Shown: positions 54,961-64,000 of the stretch, one piece after another
Layout: each line of letters opens with the position of its first letter
Position numbering within the stretch: position 1 is the stretch's first letter
Assembly: GCA_033557465.1 (NCBI GenBank)
Contig: CM066032.1
Span: 446,894,270 to 446,958,269 of the forward strand
Length of the DNA stretch: 64,000 bases
Origin: Ichthyophis bannanicus
Taxonomy: Eukaryota > Chordata > Amphibia > Gymnophiona > Ichthyophiidae
Direction: 5' to 3'
Translations under genes and position numbers: made by a program
The notes under the pieces: generated by a model
The model's input: only the letters and a program-made list of their open reading frames with translations
Told to the model about the DNA's origin: nothing
Databases searched by the model: none

Positions 54961-56100
54961 GGGACAGAATTTGCAGATTTCAGGCGAACTGAGGAGAAAT
55001 TAAAATTTCAGAGGAATTGGAAGGATTATTTATGGTGATGGAAGAGGATTGTGATATTTTCGGCCATACCTAAAACCTCAATCTCATCCACTCTGATAGA
55101 GAATGGATATAAAATGATGTACCAGTGATATAGGCATGTAACAGTAAAATATAAGGGGTATGTTTACGAAAGGTGTTAATAAGCGTTAAAAAAAGTTATG
55201 CACATTTAAGCACCCACAGCTCTACTATTTCTATGGGAGCAGTGGCACTTAACACAAGTTAAACTTTAGTAAAGAAGCCTCTGAGAGATATGTTGGAGAG
55301 GCTGTAGCACTAGAGGCACATTTTTTCATATGGGGTGGATAAGCCCATAAAGGTACCATGTTGGCATGTGCAAAGTCACTTCAGGAGATTATGGAGGTTT
55401 CGATACCATTGTTACCTAAAATATACCTTTTACCTATTTTGCAAAAAAAGTAGGGTGTTTTAGTAAAGTATTATTTTTGAATATTGTGTTGGCAGCACAA
55501 ATAGAAATTTCTGCTCAGTGGAAAAATAGAAATATACCATTGGGAGAATCACTACTAAGGAGATTGAATAATATATTTAGTTTGGCAAGATTGACTGCTA
55601 TGAGGTATGGACGTATGGAGATGTTTAAGAGTGATTGGGATATGTATAATACATGATTGGGGGGAACTTCTAAAACAAATAAGAAGACCTAAGGGAAACG
55701 TGGAACTGAGAAACATATTGTTATTTGTCATTGTATGGGGGATAAACAATTTGTTTTGATATGAATTGTGAAGTTTAGGGGTAAAAATATACCCCTAAAA
55801 GATCACAGGTGAAGTGACATTTCATCACGTTGGGAAGGAACTAAGAGTGTATCATTTATAGTAGTAGTGCTTGGAATAGAGTATGCAGGAATCTCCTACT
55901 AAGGGGTATGTTTACTAAACTGTCTTAAAGTGCGCCCAGCGTTAGTGTGCAGGATGCCATAAAAGGAGTGGGCGTTCCAGTCTAAACATCGCAAGCGCAC
56001 GTCAGCGCGCGATAATGTGTGCTGTGCACACTATCGCGCGATAAGGTGCGTAACGCACGTCAATGCGCGGTTAGCACAAGTAGGCGCACTGACCGGCAAA
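54961..56100. repeat. Unassigned, with MITE-like segments
   Basis: 55157-55282 has inverted ends (aggggtatgtttacgaaag against ctttagtaaagaagcctct). The segment at ~55899 starts with almost the same ggggtatgtttactaaact. A hairpin at 56006-56040 pairs CGCGCGATA..TGTG with its complement. The remainder is AT-rich with no recognised gene. Confidence 0.45.
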
Positions 56101-56933
56101 CAGAGCAAAAAAGGTGTAGTACAATGGTCAATACACTGACTGATGGTACAGGGATCATGAGCTCAACTCCCGAGTGGGCCTGCAGAAAAGGCTATACCCA
56201 TTGCATTTACCCACTGCCAGCTGAGGCACCTCCCCTTTTGTAAATTAATTCTGTGCTGCCAGCATACACACCCTCAAAGTGCCGTAAAAGAAGGTGCTGC
56301 AGAAGGCGCCTCCCAAGGCGCCCCAGAGGGCATCTTTTAAAGTGCACTGTATGCCAAGGTACCCTAAACTGTTGCCTATAGGGCACCCTAGAGGGTGCTG
56401 TATAGGGTGCCCGATGAGCCGCTGCAAGGGTACAGCACTGCTTTGGATGGCAGCACTGCACATGGTAACCCCTGGTCATCCTAAGTAGGTGAGCTGACAT
56501 GCAAGCAGCAACAGCAGCGTAGCACAATGGTTAATACAATGGCTGATGGTACAGGGGTCATGGGTTCAACTCCTGAGTGGGACTACTGAAGAAGGCTGTC
56601 TGAGCCTGTACCCATTGCATTTACCCACTGCCTGCTGTGGCACCTCCCCTTTTTTAAAAAATATCTGTGCTGCCAGCATAAACACCCTCAAAGTGCCGTA
56701 AAAGAAGGTGCTGCAGAAGGCGCCTCCCAAGGCGCCCCAGAGGGCACCTTTTAAAGTGCACTGTATGCCAAGGTACCCTAAACTGTTGCCTATAGGGCAC
56801 CCTAGAGGGTGCTGTATAGAGTGCCTGATGAGCCGCTGCAAGGGTACAGCACTGCTTTGGATGGCAGCACTGCACATGGTAACCCCTGGTCATCCTAAGT
56901 AGGTGAGCTGACATGCAAGCAGCAACAGCAGCG

Positions 56934-57000
56934 TAGTACAATGGTTAATGCAATGGCTGATGGTACAGGGGTCATGGGTTCGACTCCCGAGTGGGACTGC
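56934..57000 (+). promoter_or_regulatory. Best tRNA-like pol III promoter of the array
   Basis: A box TAGTACAATGG (56934-56944) and exact B box GGTTCGACTCC, about 35 bases apart. This is the type 2 pol III promoter arrangement of tRNA-derived SINEs. No complete cloverleaf, and no T-run terminator close by. Confidence 0.6.
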
Positions 57001-57072
57001 TGAAGAAGGCTGCCTGAGCCTTATGATAAGGAAGCTTATCATAGTTCAGGAGGGAGCTATAAAAGAGGAGAA

Positions 57073-57924
57073 TTGGCTTTGAACAAGCAACCTGTCTTTG
57101 CTGGTAGAAATACTAAAACAGAATGTTTTCATAAAAGACTACCAGTCCCAGAATGCACCAGGTTTCAAACAGCCTCTAGAAGGGCTGAAGTGGGGAAATG
57201 TGTGTTCAATCAGGAGAGCTATGAGGTAATCCCCAATCACTCATCTCCAAGGGCAGGGCTTGATTCAACACAGCTGGGCTGTGCTAGGGTGGAATGTCCC
57301 TCTAAGCACGTTAAAAGTAATAGATTTTCTACACACAGACAGAACAGGGAGAATCGTGAGCAGATCAAGGACAGAGAGAGCAAGGAGAGACAGAAGCAGC
57401 AGCAATGTGGAAAGAAGAAGAGAAAGACACCTTGGAGGTCTAAAGAAGGAGCCCACAGCAGTACGTGTGTTGAGAGTCATTCCAGAGGCAAGCATACTCC
57501 ATTGGACTGGAGGAAGCCAGAGGAGTGGGGTTATAGAGCCAGGAATTCCCAGACAGCACCTTTGAAGGAGACGGCTGCATGTGGAAGGGGCCCTAAGACC
57601 GGTGCAAGAAGGTATGTGAAGAGAGACACAGTGTCCAGGGATCTTGATTGGAAGGCTGGACATAAAAGCTGGACTACTTACTGGCCAGGATACCTGGAGA
57701 GGAAGCCTAACAGCAAAGGAAGCTCAGGTATGAACTTTGATCTATGCCCTAGCTCTTCTCCAGGAAGACAGCAGGGAAACAAATATTATCCTGAGAGTGA
57801 ACAATTGAGGAATTCCTCTGAGCCAGACCAGGATATTGATTCCATGATATTTGAGGAAGAAGGAGATATATTAAATGATCAGAATGAATACATGGATTGC
57901 TCTCTGTCTAGGCTGCTGTGGTAA
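57073..57924 (+). CDS. Hypothetical 283-aa protein in the insertion
   Basis: Not recognised. The frame is open for 283 codons, starting 15 bases after a TATAAAAG box, which is too close for a normal leader; a later start or chance is possible. The protein is hydrophilic. It has a basic, Arg/Gln/Lys-rich middle (ERQKQQQCGKKKRKTPWRS, residues ~105-123), several Cys without a regular pattern, and an acidic C-terminus (SMIFEEEGDILNDQNEY). No signal peptide or membrane segment. It may be a gag-like or accessory protein of the insertion, or non-coding. It does not overlap any known repeat motif. Confidence 0.3.
   Translation: MALNKQPVFAGRNTKTECFHKRLPVPECTRFQTASRRAEVGKCVFNQESYEVIPNHSSPRAGLDSTQLGCARVECPSKHVKSNRFSTHRQNRENREQIKDRESKERQKQQQCGKKKRKTPWRSKEGAHSSTCVESHSRGKHTPLDWRKPEEWGYRARNSQTAPLKETAACGRGPKTGARRYVKRDTVSRDLDWKAGHKSWTTYWPGYLERKPNSKGSSGMNFDLCPSSSPGRQQGNKYYPESEQLRNSSEPDQDIDSMIFEEEGDILNDQNEYMDCSLSRLLW
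57138..57160 (+). promoter_or_regulatory. ZNF143/Staf-type binding site
   Basis: ACTACCAGTCCCAGAATGC is a close match to the known Staf/ZNF143 motif ACTACAATTCCCAGAATGC. It lies 80 bases downstream of the TATA-like box of the insertion. Confidence 0.55.
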
Positions 57925-58473
57925 AATACTTTCTCACTAATACAAAAACCACCAAAAGGAACTGTAATTTGTTCTTTATTTACCCAGAAAAGTCTGCAAG
58001 AAAGCTTTTGGGTAGGATTGAGCTACGTAGAGAAAGTGAACCAGCAAAGGGGTTTGCAGCTGGCTAATTGGTGATAATTGAGCCAGGCACAAGTGCACGT
58101 GAGCTCTGAAAGGAAACTTTTCTTTTTGTGTGTGTAAATAGAAGAAAGTTATCCTTGATAAAGAACAGTTTTTGTTACTTTTGGGTTTTGTTTTTGCTTT
58201 TGGAGCAATGCTAAGAAAGTTATTAGCATGAGCCATCAAAAAGACCTTTTCTGTTTCCCATCAAGGTCTTATTTGATTTTTGCTTAAGAAGTTCAGTTAC
58301 CTTATTTCATGTTTTGTTTTCCTGAATGCAATACTGAAAGCAAGTGTCCTTTTTGTGTTACCAAGTAAATCTGTGTGGGAGAATTAACCCCATGAATAAA
58401 ATCCATTTTTCTTTGCTTACATTCGTGCATCACAACTCATTATTTTGTGAACGGCTGATTCTGGTATAAGTGA

Positions 58474-58497
58474 ACTACATTCCCCACAATCCTTTGC
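58474..58497 (+). promoter_or_regulatory. Second ZNF143/Staf-like site
   Basis: ACTACATTCCCCACAATCCT resembles the same motif (ACTACAATTCCCA-AATGC). It is 65 bases before the right end of the insertion, so similar sites stand near both ends. Confidence 0.45.
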
Positions 58498-59480
58498 AAG
58501 TCATAATAATATTTTTGCCTTTGCTAAGACTGTGGCCATTCACGACCAGCGCCCCCGTTTACAGCCTGTACCCATTGCATTTACCCACTGCCAACTGAGG
58601 CACCTCCCCTTTTTTAAAAAAAATCTGTGCTGCCAGCATACACACCCTCAAAGTGCCGTAAAAGAAGGTGCTGCAGAAGGTGCCTCCCAAGGCGCCCCAG
58701 AGAGCACCCTTTAAAGTGCACTGTATGCCAAGGTACCCTAAACTGTTGCCTATAGGGCACCCTAGAGGGTGCTGTATAGGGTGCCCGATGAGCCGCTGCA
58801 AGGGTACAGCACTGCTTTGGATGGCAGCACTGCACATGGTAACCCCTGGTCATCCTAAGTAGGTGAGCTGACATGCAAGCAGCAACAGCAGCGTAGCACA
58901 ATGGTTAATACAATGGCTGATGGTACAGGGGTCATGGGTTTGACTCCTGAGTGGGACTGCTGAAGAAGGCTGTCTGAGCCTTTACCCATTGCATTTACCC
59001 ACTGCTGGCTGAGGCAGTACCTACAACATCCACCCATTGCATTCTGAGGCAGTACCCCTTACCTTTACGTAGTGCTATATGAGGCCGTAATTTAAACCTG
59101 TGCTGCCAGCAAACACACCCTCAAGGTGCCGTAATATAAGATGCCCAATAAGGCACGCCGGAGGGTACAGTATAAAGTGCACTGTCCGCCAAGGCACCCT
59201 ATAGGGTCTCCTATAAGGCCCCCATAGGGCGCCTTATAGAGTTATAGAGTGTCCAATTAGGCACAGTAAGGGTACAGCACAGTCTCTGATGGCAGCACTG
59301 TGCATGTAAAAGTGTGGTAAGCTGAAGAAGGCCCCCCCACCTGCAAATACAGCAACAGTGCTGTAGCACAATGGTCAATACAATGAGTGATGGCACAGGG
59401 GGTATGAGTGCAAGTCCCCAGTGTGCCAAATGAGTAAGGCTGATAGAGGAAATTACCTCTTCTGTTATCAATCTGTGCTG

Positions 59481-60746
59481 CCATCAGAAACATAACCAAA
59501 CCCGAGTGCCATAAAACCATGCACCTTTTCAGGGTGCACCAGAGGGCACATCCTAAACAACCATGTCATCAAAGACGGGTTATGATGTGCCCCAGAGGCC
59601 ATGATGAAAGGCTGCAAACCCCCAAGGCACCATAGTAGGCACCCCAGAAGCTATTGAACGGATGGTGTGATGCAAGATGCCCCAAGGATGTATAGGTGAA
59701 CCCAAAAACATTGCCAAAATGCAGTATGGTCCCCCAATGTGAAGGGCAAGAGAGGTATGTGGCAAACAGACATGTAACTCTAACACTACACAGAGCAACA
59801 AGGAAAGACAATGCATAAATAAAGGAAGGACGTAGAGCAGATCTGATGGACCAGACGAATCAGCGTCCAGCCCATGTGGCTGCTTGAAAGCTGCACAAAC
59901 ATATCGGGGGCAGCTGCAGCGATGCACAGAGGGAAGGTAATGTACCATGCAATAATGACAGTGTGTGGCAGAGGATGGGAAGACGTGTGCAGCTGACAGT
60001 GGAGTAGCTGTGCCATGCAGAGGACACACAGGAGATGCAACCAGAGAGAGCCGCAATGCAGGAATGTATAGGAGTGCAGGATGTGGGGGTAGCAGCATGC
60101 ACATCAGGGTAGGACGGCACACAGCTGGCAGACACACATAGATGGACAGAAGGATGGCCCACAACTGTGATGAGGGTACAATGTGCTCACAGCACAGATC
60201 TGCACAGATATGACTGTTACAGGGATGAAAGGTGGTTGTGCAGGACAGGCAGACAAATGAAAGAGAACAGAGAGGAACCAAGCCCATGACCAGTAGCACA
60301 AATGGCAATGCACAAACCTGTAGGCCACACCACCAGCGTCAACCCAGTAGCAAAGGCTGCATACAAATGTACCTGAGGGCATCACAAGACACCTGCTGGC
60401 CCTCAGGATAGGCAAAGCCCCAACAGTAACAATGATGAAATGCATATGCAGATCTGCTGTGTAAAGAGCAGATCACAGTCAGTAACTGGGATCACACACA
60501 CATAGGGCCACATGTACACACACAATGAAAGGTAATGCAGTGGATACAGCATGCCAAAGAAGAAAGAAAAGAATCCCCAAGGGCAGCAGAGGATGCTCTG
60601 TGGAGTAGGTGCAGAAACTGTACCTGGAGAAGAGAGAAGTGAACCTGCAAACAGGTGCACTACACACCAGCTGAAACACAGCAATATGAAACCCCCAACC
60701 GGACTGCCATGTACACACCTTAAATAACGAGACATATGTAACAGCT
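59481..60746. other. Unrecognised region after the array
   Basis: The first ~250 bases may be a further, heavily diverged array unit (gtgccataaaaccatgcac; ggtgcaccagagggcac). Beyond ~59760 I recognise nothing. A 242-aa minus-strand frame (60308-59580) is Cys/His/Pro-rich, without domain motifs, and overlaps the diverged unit, so I do not call it as a gene. Confidence 0.4.
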
Positions 60747-61045
60747 AACATTTATTTATTTATTTATTTGCATTCTCTTATATACCACGCTATTCTGCAT
60801 CAGTGCAGTTTACATTGAACAAACTGAAATTACATTGAACAGGGCATTATAACTTGGAGATAACTATTTTACAGGGAACATGGGCTATGGAGGGTTAAGT
60901 GGCTTGCCCAAGACCACAAGGAGCACCTGTGGGACTAGAAACCCCAGTCCTTCCGGCCCAAGGTTGCTGTTCTCTAGTGGGATTTGAACCCCCGACCTTC
61001 TGGTCTGAAGTACCTTGCCCCAACCACTAGGCCACTCCTCCACTC
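60747..61045 (-). repeat. Full-length tRNA-CORE SINE with L2 tail
   Basis: On the minus strand: A box GTGGCCTAGTGGTT (~61025), B box GGGTTCAAATCCC (~60975), the CORE phrase cttgggcaagccacttaacc (~60895-60915), then gtaaactgcactgatgcaga and gtggtatataagagaatgc followed by (AAATA)n at 60750. The last ~60 bases match the L2 3' end at 46850-46919, so the SINE could be copied by the L2 enzyme. Confidence 0.88.
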
Positions 61046-61184
61046 CTCCTACATGTGATGGGTAGGCAACTCAGAGGGCACACCTTGGTGTTCTATGAAA
61101 GGATGGAGGTATGTGTGCAGAGGTGATGAACCTGCAGGTAATTAGTGGTCATATTAGCACAAAAGCCAAACAAAAAACCCTGAG
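61046..61184. other. Intergenic, no gene recognised
   Basis: No motif seen. Confidence 0.3.
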
Positions 61185-61255
61185 GGGATCAAACCTGCAA
61201 CCAATGGTGTTAGATCATATGCTCTAAACAACTAATCCAAACAAACACAATGAGA
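61185..61255 (-). repeat. tRNA-like SINE head, minus strand
   Basis: The minus strand reads ggattagttgtttagagcat, then atgatctaacacca and GGTTTGATCCCC (B box). It resembles a tRNA with changed A box. No CORE follows, so it is a fragment or a tRNA-derived repeat. Confidence 0.5.
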
Positions 61256-61429
61256 ACACAGAGCACAATGCAGAAATAGCCCCACAAGGGAAGGGTGTGT
61301 ATGGGGACCTGTAATACCCAGTGATGTTGCAAATGGCTAGCAGACAGACAGCTGACACCATACAAGGACGTGAACACAGGTAGGCCATGTACATGACCAG
61401 AGAAATACTACATACAAGTGTTGGTGGGA

Positions 61430-61620
61430 TGAAAGATTGTTGGAGTAGCCCAGTGGTGAGAACACTGTCAGGGTCACCAACCAAACAGGGTTAAAATCCA
61501 ACTATCACCCCTTGTGGCCCAGGGCAAGTCACGTCACCTGCCAGCACCTTGGAAGACATTCCTGGCAAACCACCTCCAGTGACACTGCCAAGAAAACCTT
61601 GGGGTACCTGGGTAACAATG
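61430..61620 (+). repeat. tRNA-CORE SINE, plus strand
   Basis: GAGTAGCCCAGTGGTGAGAACACTG (A box) and CAGGGTTAAAATCCAACT (B box), then ccttgtggcccagggcaagtcac, the CORE phrase. The 3' part is lost or diverged. Confidence 0.7.
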
Positions 61621-64000
61621 AGTCTGGACTGACACAAAGGCACACATGGGGCAATGCATGTTTGTCACCATGACCAAGCAGCAGCAGAGACAAATGTCTG
61701 TAAAACACATATGTTCATTTGGAGAAGCATGACAGATAGTGTGGATAAGGCCATCATACTATCAATGTGAGGGGACCCCTAGGGAAGGACGGAAACACAT
61801 TTAGCAGGGTAGCTACCCACATCCCACAGAAAGGCCACTGGCCCACCCACAAATGAGGGGCAGGAGACACAATGTGCATCAGGTGCATGGTATGCAGTAT
61901 GCATTAGGCCCTGGCTCCCCCCTACTGTTGTACCTCTCCAATGTGCCACCCACGTATGAGGGCACGTAGACAGTAGGACGTGCATGATGAGGGCCCAACA
62001 CACATCAATCATGATTTGTGTCCACAAACAAATATATCTTGCAACAGAGGAGGCACACAAATGGAAACAGCATGTGTTGAAACGTTGTAATTAAAAGAGA
62101 AAAAATGAAACCTCATGTTACAGCATCCACATAATCCCGGACATAAGAACCCAAGATGCTACAATGTAACCGTAAACAATCAGCTAATGTACGTTGAGGA
62201 TATGCGAACAGGTAGCAGAGGCACATGAACACAGACAGCATCCAAAAGAAAATACCTGCCGAAACATGCATAGGTAACACTGTGCAGGAGGTTCCCCTGC
62301 ACTGGTTGGTGTATAGACAGTGTCTGTACACATATCACGGTACATGGAATGCACAGGTGAAGGAAGACAGACACTCACAGCGTCACACACCAAATATAAT
62401 GTGCCAATGTGAGTGTAGGTACCTCAGGGCATACCTAGGAATGTCCAGACATGCAATTCAAGGTTTGTAAAACAATTTTTATCGCCATGTCTGTACAGTA
62501 AACATACACAACAACTAGTATATAGAGATGGAAAGTAAGGGCAAACATGTTTCAGGGAAACACACAGAAACCATATTGCCTCGTGCTGTGTTTCCCCAAC
62601 ATAGTCAGCCATATGCACATGCCCCATCCACAGTTCAACATGATACAGTGATACCACACATGCAGGGAAACACCCTTGGTGATTGGGAACATCAATTCTG
62701 GATGATGGTGTGTATGAAAGCAGTGATGTGGCAAAACCTGCATCATGTCCAGGTGGAGAGTGTGTGGACATAGACAACATGACCTCTCCATTGCTCCCTC
62801 TATGCCACATGCATGGCTGTATGTTTGTGCTGGAACAAACAGATGCGTGCATCCTGTGTCCCATGTCACACACATGGCTGAAACACATAAACAACACAAT
62901 TGTGAAGGACTGTACAACATACGTTGACAATAGCAGCCCTTGCTGCACACGTGGGGACCGATATACAGTATCCAAAGTGCAAAGCGTCTCTGCTATCCCA
63001 CACATTACCTAAATACTGTCTCCGCAACACTGGGCATGCATAGTCTAGTGCCACATCCCAATATGCTGCAGTCCGTGAAGGTTCATGTGTGTATTCTTCA
63101 ATGATCACGACTCCCAGCCAGAGCACGGCAGCAGCATTGTGTTGGACAGGTTTGTCATGTCCAAAGTAGCAAGAATAATGTCCATCCGAGGCATGTGTCT
63201 CACTCGCAGAGGGAGAACACCCTATGGAACAGAATCCCAGGAAAGGTTCCATGGTGTTGGGTACCCCAACAGGTGGCTGATGGAGACGCCAGATGCATTG
63301 GAATAGATGTATCCTGTATGTACCCTGCCCTCTGTCAGAGGAAGAAACATTGTATTGGTATGCTGCTGTTAAAAGCAGCACAAATTGCAGAGAGTCTGAC
63401 ATTGAGAAAGACGTAGGAAAGGGACGCACCGGCAAACATGACATTATCACAACACGTAAAACACCGCATGTGGGTGACATCCCAAACTGGAACAGCAGAC
63501 ACAGGTGTCACATGGATATGGACATGCCCATGTCACACAGGTGTCACACTGCTCCACCCTATGTGCATCAGTGCCCGTGAACAGAGATCACGCCAAATAT
63601 GTATATGACAAACAGTAAAGCACCAACATGTAAAGGCTAATGTCAGCACTGAGCAAACTATGGTGCAAGCTACCTTGTGCATGCATCAGGTGTATGTCCT
63701 GGATCCCCAGAGCTGCCCAAAGGCTGTAACAGGTCCAAGTGATCGGAGGCAGTCTCGCAAAAATGTGTAGAATCGCCAAGTCACCATGTTATGCCACTGT
63801 TGATGTATGTCCACGTGATGAAGCTATCTGTGATACAAAACAGCTGGTCAACAGTGGTCATTCAGAACACAGGACATAGGTCTTCCCCCAACATGCAACA
63901 CATGCCCACAATGTTAAGATGGTAAACATCAGTGCGGTATAGATAGCACACTCACCCCCGCCACCCAGGTGTCTAGCCACTCAACACATGCGCATGTGAA
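61621..64000. other. Unrecognised region to the window end
   Basis: Moderate GC, rich in CA/TG steps. Minus-strand open frames of 193 aa (63005-62424) and 204 aa (63480-62866) overlap in different frames and show no motifs. A possible splice acceptor (tttcttcctctgacag on minus, ~63330) stands before the second. No gene can be supported, though an exon or an unknown element cannot be excluded. Confidence 0.4.

Larger units (their letters stand above)
57021..58562 (+). mobile_element. 1.54-kb insertion of unknown class in the array
   Basis: Breaks the third array unit after gcctgAGCC. The unit resumes at AGCCtgtaccc (58563), giving a possible 4-bp duplication AGCC. It starts with a perfect 9-bp stem (57022-57030 with 57035-57043), then TATAAAAG at 57058 and an open frame from 57073. 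Near the right end are AATAAA (58395) and ACTACATTCCCCACAATCC (58474). The TATA and poly(A) signals recall an LTR, but the ends are not TG..CA and no second LTR exists. A solo LTR, a non-autonomous retroelement or a retrocopy are all possible. Confidence 0.55.
56101..59480 (+). repeat. Tandem array of tRNA-headed ~0.4-kb units
   Basis: Five units have tRNA-like heads beginning at 56117, 56520, 56934, 58894 and 59364. Each head has an A-box-like TAGCACAATGG and a B box (GGTTCGACTCC in the best, 56979-56989), then a body (tgctgccagcatacacaccc; gccgtaaaagaaggtgctgc; ggcaccctagagggtgctgt). Spacings are ~403, 414, ~415 (after removing a 1542-bp insert) and 470. The fifth unit is the most diverged. 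It could be a tandemly amplified SINE or a satellite that captured a pol III head. Confidence 0.8.

Noticed and set aside
56934..57000. Functional tRNA gene
   Set aside because: A and B boxes are present but acceptor and anticodon arms do not form; it is repeated with the array.
56207..58901. Repeated minus-strand frames of 72-106 aa (CSAAIQSSAVPLQRL type) in each array unit
   Set aside because: They recur because the units are duplicated; no domain, and the units look like pol III-headed repeats.
59580..60308. 242-aa Cys/His-rich minus-strand frame
   Set aside because: No regular Cys pattern, signal peptide or domain; overlaps a diverged array unit; composition explains the frame.
1..64000. 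CRISPR array, operon or prokaryotic features
   Set aside because: All recognised content is vertebrate-type mobile DNA; the tandem repeats are not spacer-repeat arrays.

Overview
This window reads as repeat-dense vertebrate intergenic DNA, and I found no host protein-coding gene, rRNA or functional tRNA gene. The mix of CR1, L2 and Tx1/L1-like LINEs, a Ngaro-type tyrosine-recombinase retrotransposon carrying an SGNH hydrolase, hAT and Harbinger-like DNA transposons and tRNA/CORE-type SINEs fits an amphibian. The CR1 3' ends (a 'cttgatggaccttggtctga' type tail followed by TTATGTTC octamers) remind me of caecilians. That taxonomic guess is from memory and has not been tested.

Layout. 1-9.8 kb: a CR1 tail, old non-autonomous repeats rich in GGACATCC/GGATGTCC, a degraded CR1 (3.2-4.9 kb), a reverse-strand CR1 remnant (6.0-6.8 kb) and a hammerhead-ribozyme-like motif (8.28 kb, minus). 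9.9-17.9 kb: a Harbinger-like element with inverted minisatellite arms, a SINE split by a DNA transposon, low-complexity tracts, another CR1 remnant and another GACATCC-type repeat. 18.2-36.7 kb: the centrepiece, a nest of insertions. One CR1 copy (19.39-36.66 kb) lies directly behind the 3' tail of an older CR1 copy. It is broken first by a complete Ngaro-like element (21.36-28.05 kb, minus) and then by a full-length Tx1/L1-like LINE (28.56-35.90 kb, minus, 15-bp target duplication). That LINE is itself hit by a 349-bp hAT MITE. 36.7-38.9 kb: a further CR1 remnant holding two hAT-like MITEs. 41.05-47.77 kb: the autonomous parent of the 349-bp MITE, a hAT element with perfect 8-bp target duplications, inserted in an L1-like RT pseudogene and interrupted by an L2 LINE. 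47.9-54.5 kb: L2 and L1-like remnants, one L2 split by a second hAT family (48.16-50.41 kb) that contains a long foldback. 56.1-59.5 kb: a tandem array of ~0.4-kb units, each headed by a tRNA-like pol III promoter and one split by a 1.54-kb insertion of unknown type. 59.5-64 kb: no recognised content except SINEs.

Interaction of parts. There is no operon-like cooperation. The parts form a record of parasitism and relative age: SINEs share 3' tails with the L2 LINEs that probably mobilise them, the 349-bp hAT MITE shares both termini with the autonomous hAT, and the Ngaro element keeps the A1-ORFs-B1-A2-B2 split-direct-repeat layout expected for replication through a circle. Almost every coding region carries frameshifts or stops, so the window describes recently or long dead elements. 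Several frameshifts fall in homopolymers and could be assembly errors. All coordinates, repeats and target duplications were read by eye; family names rest on recognised motifs, not on database searches.
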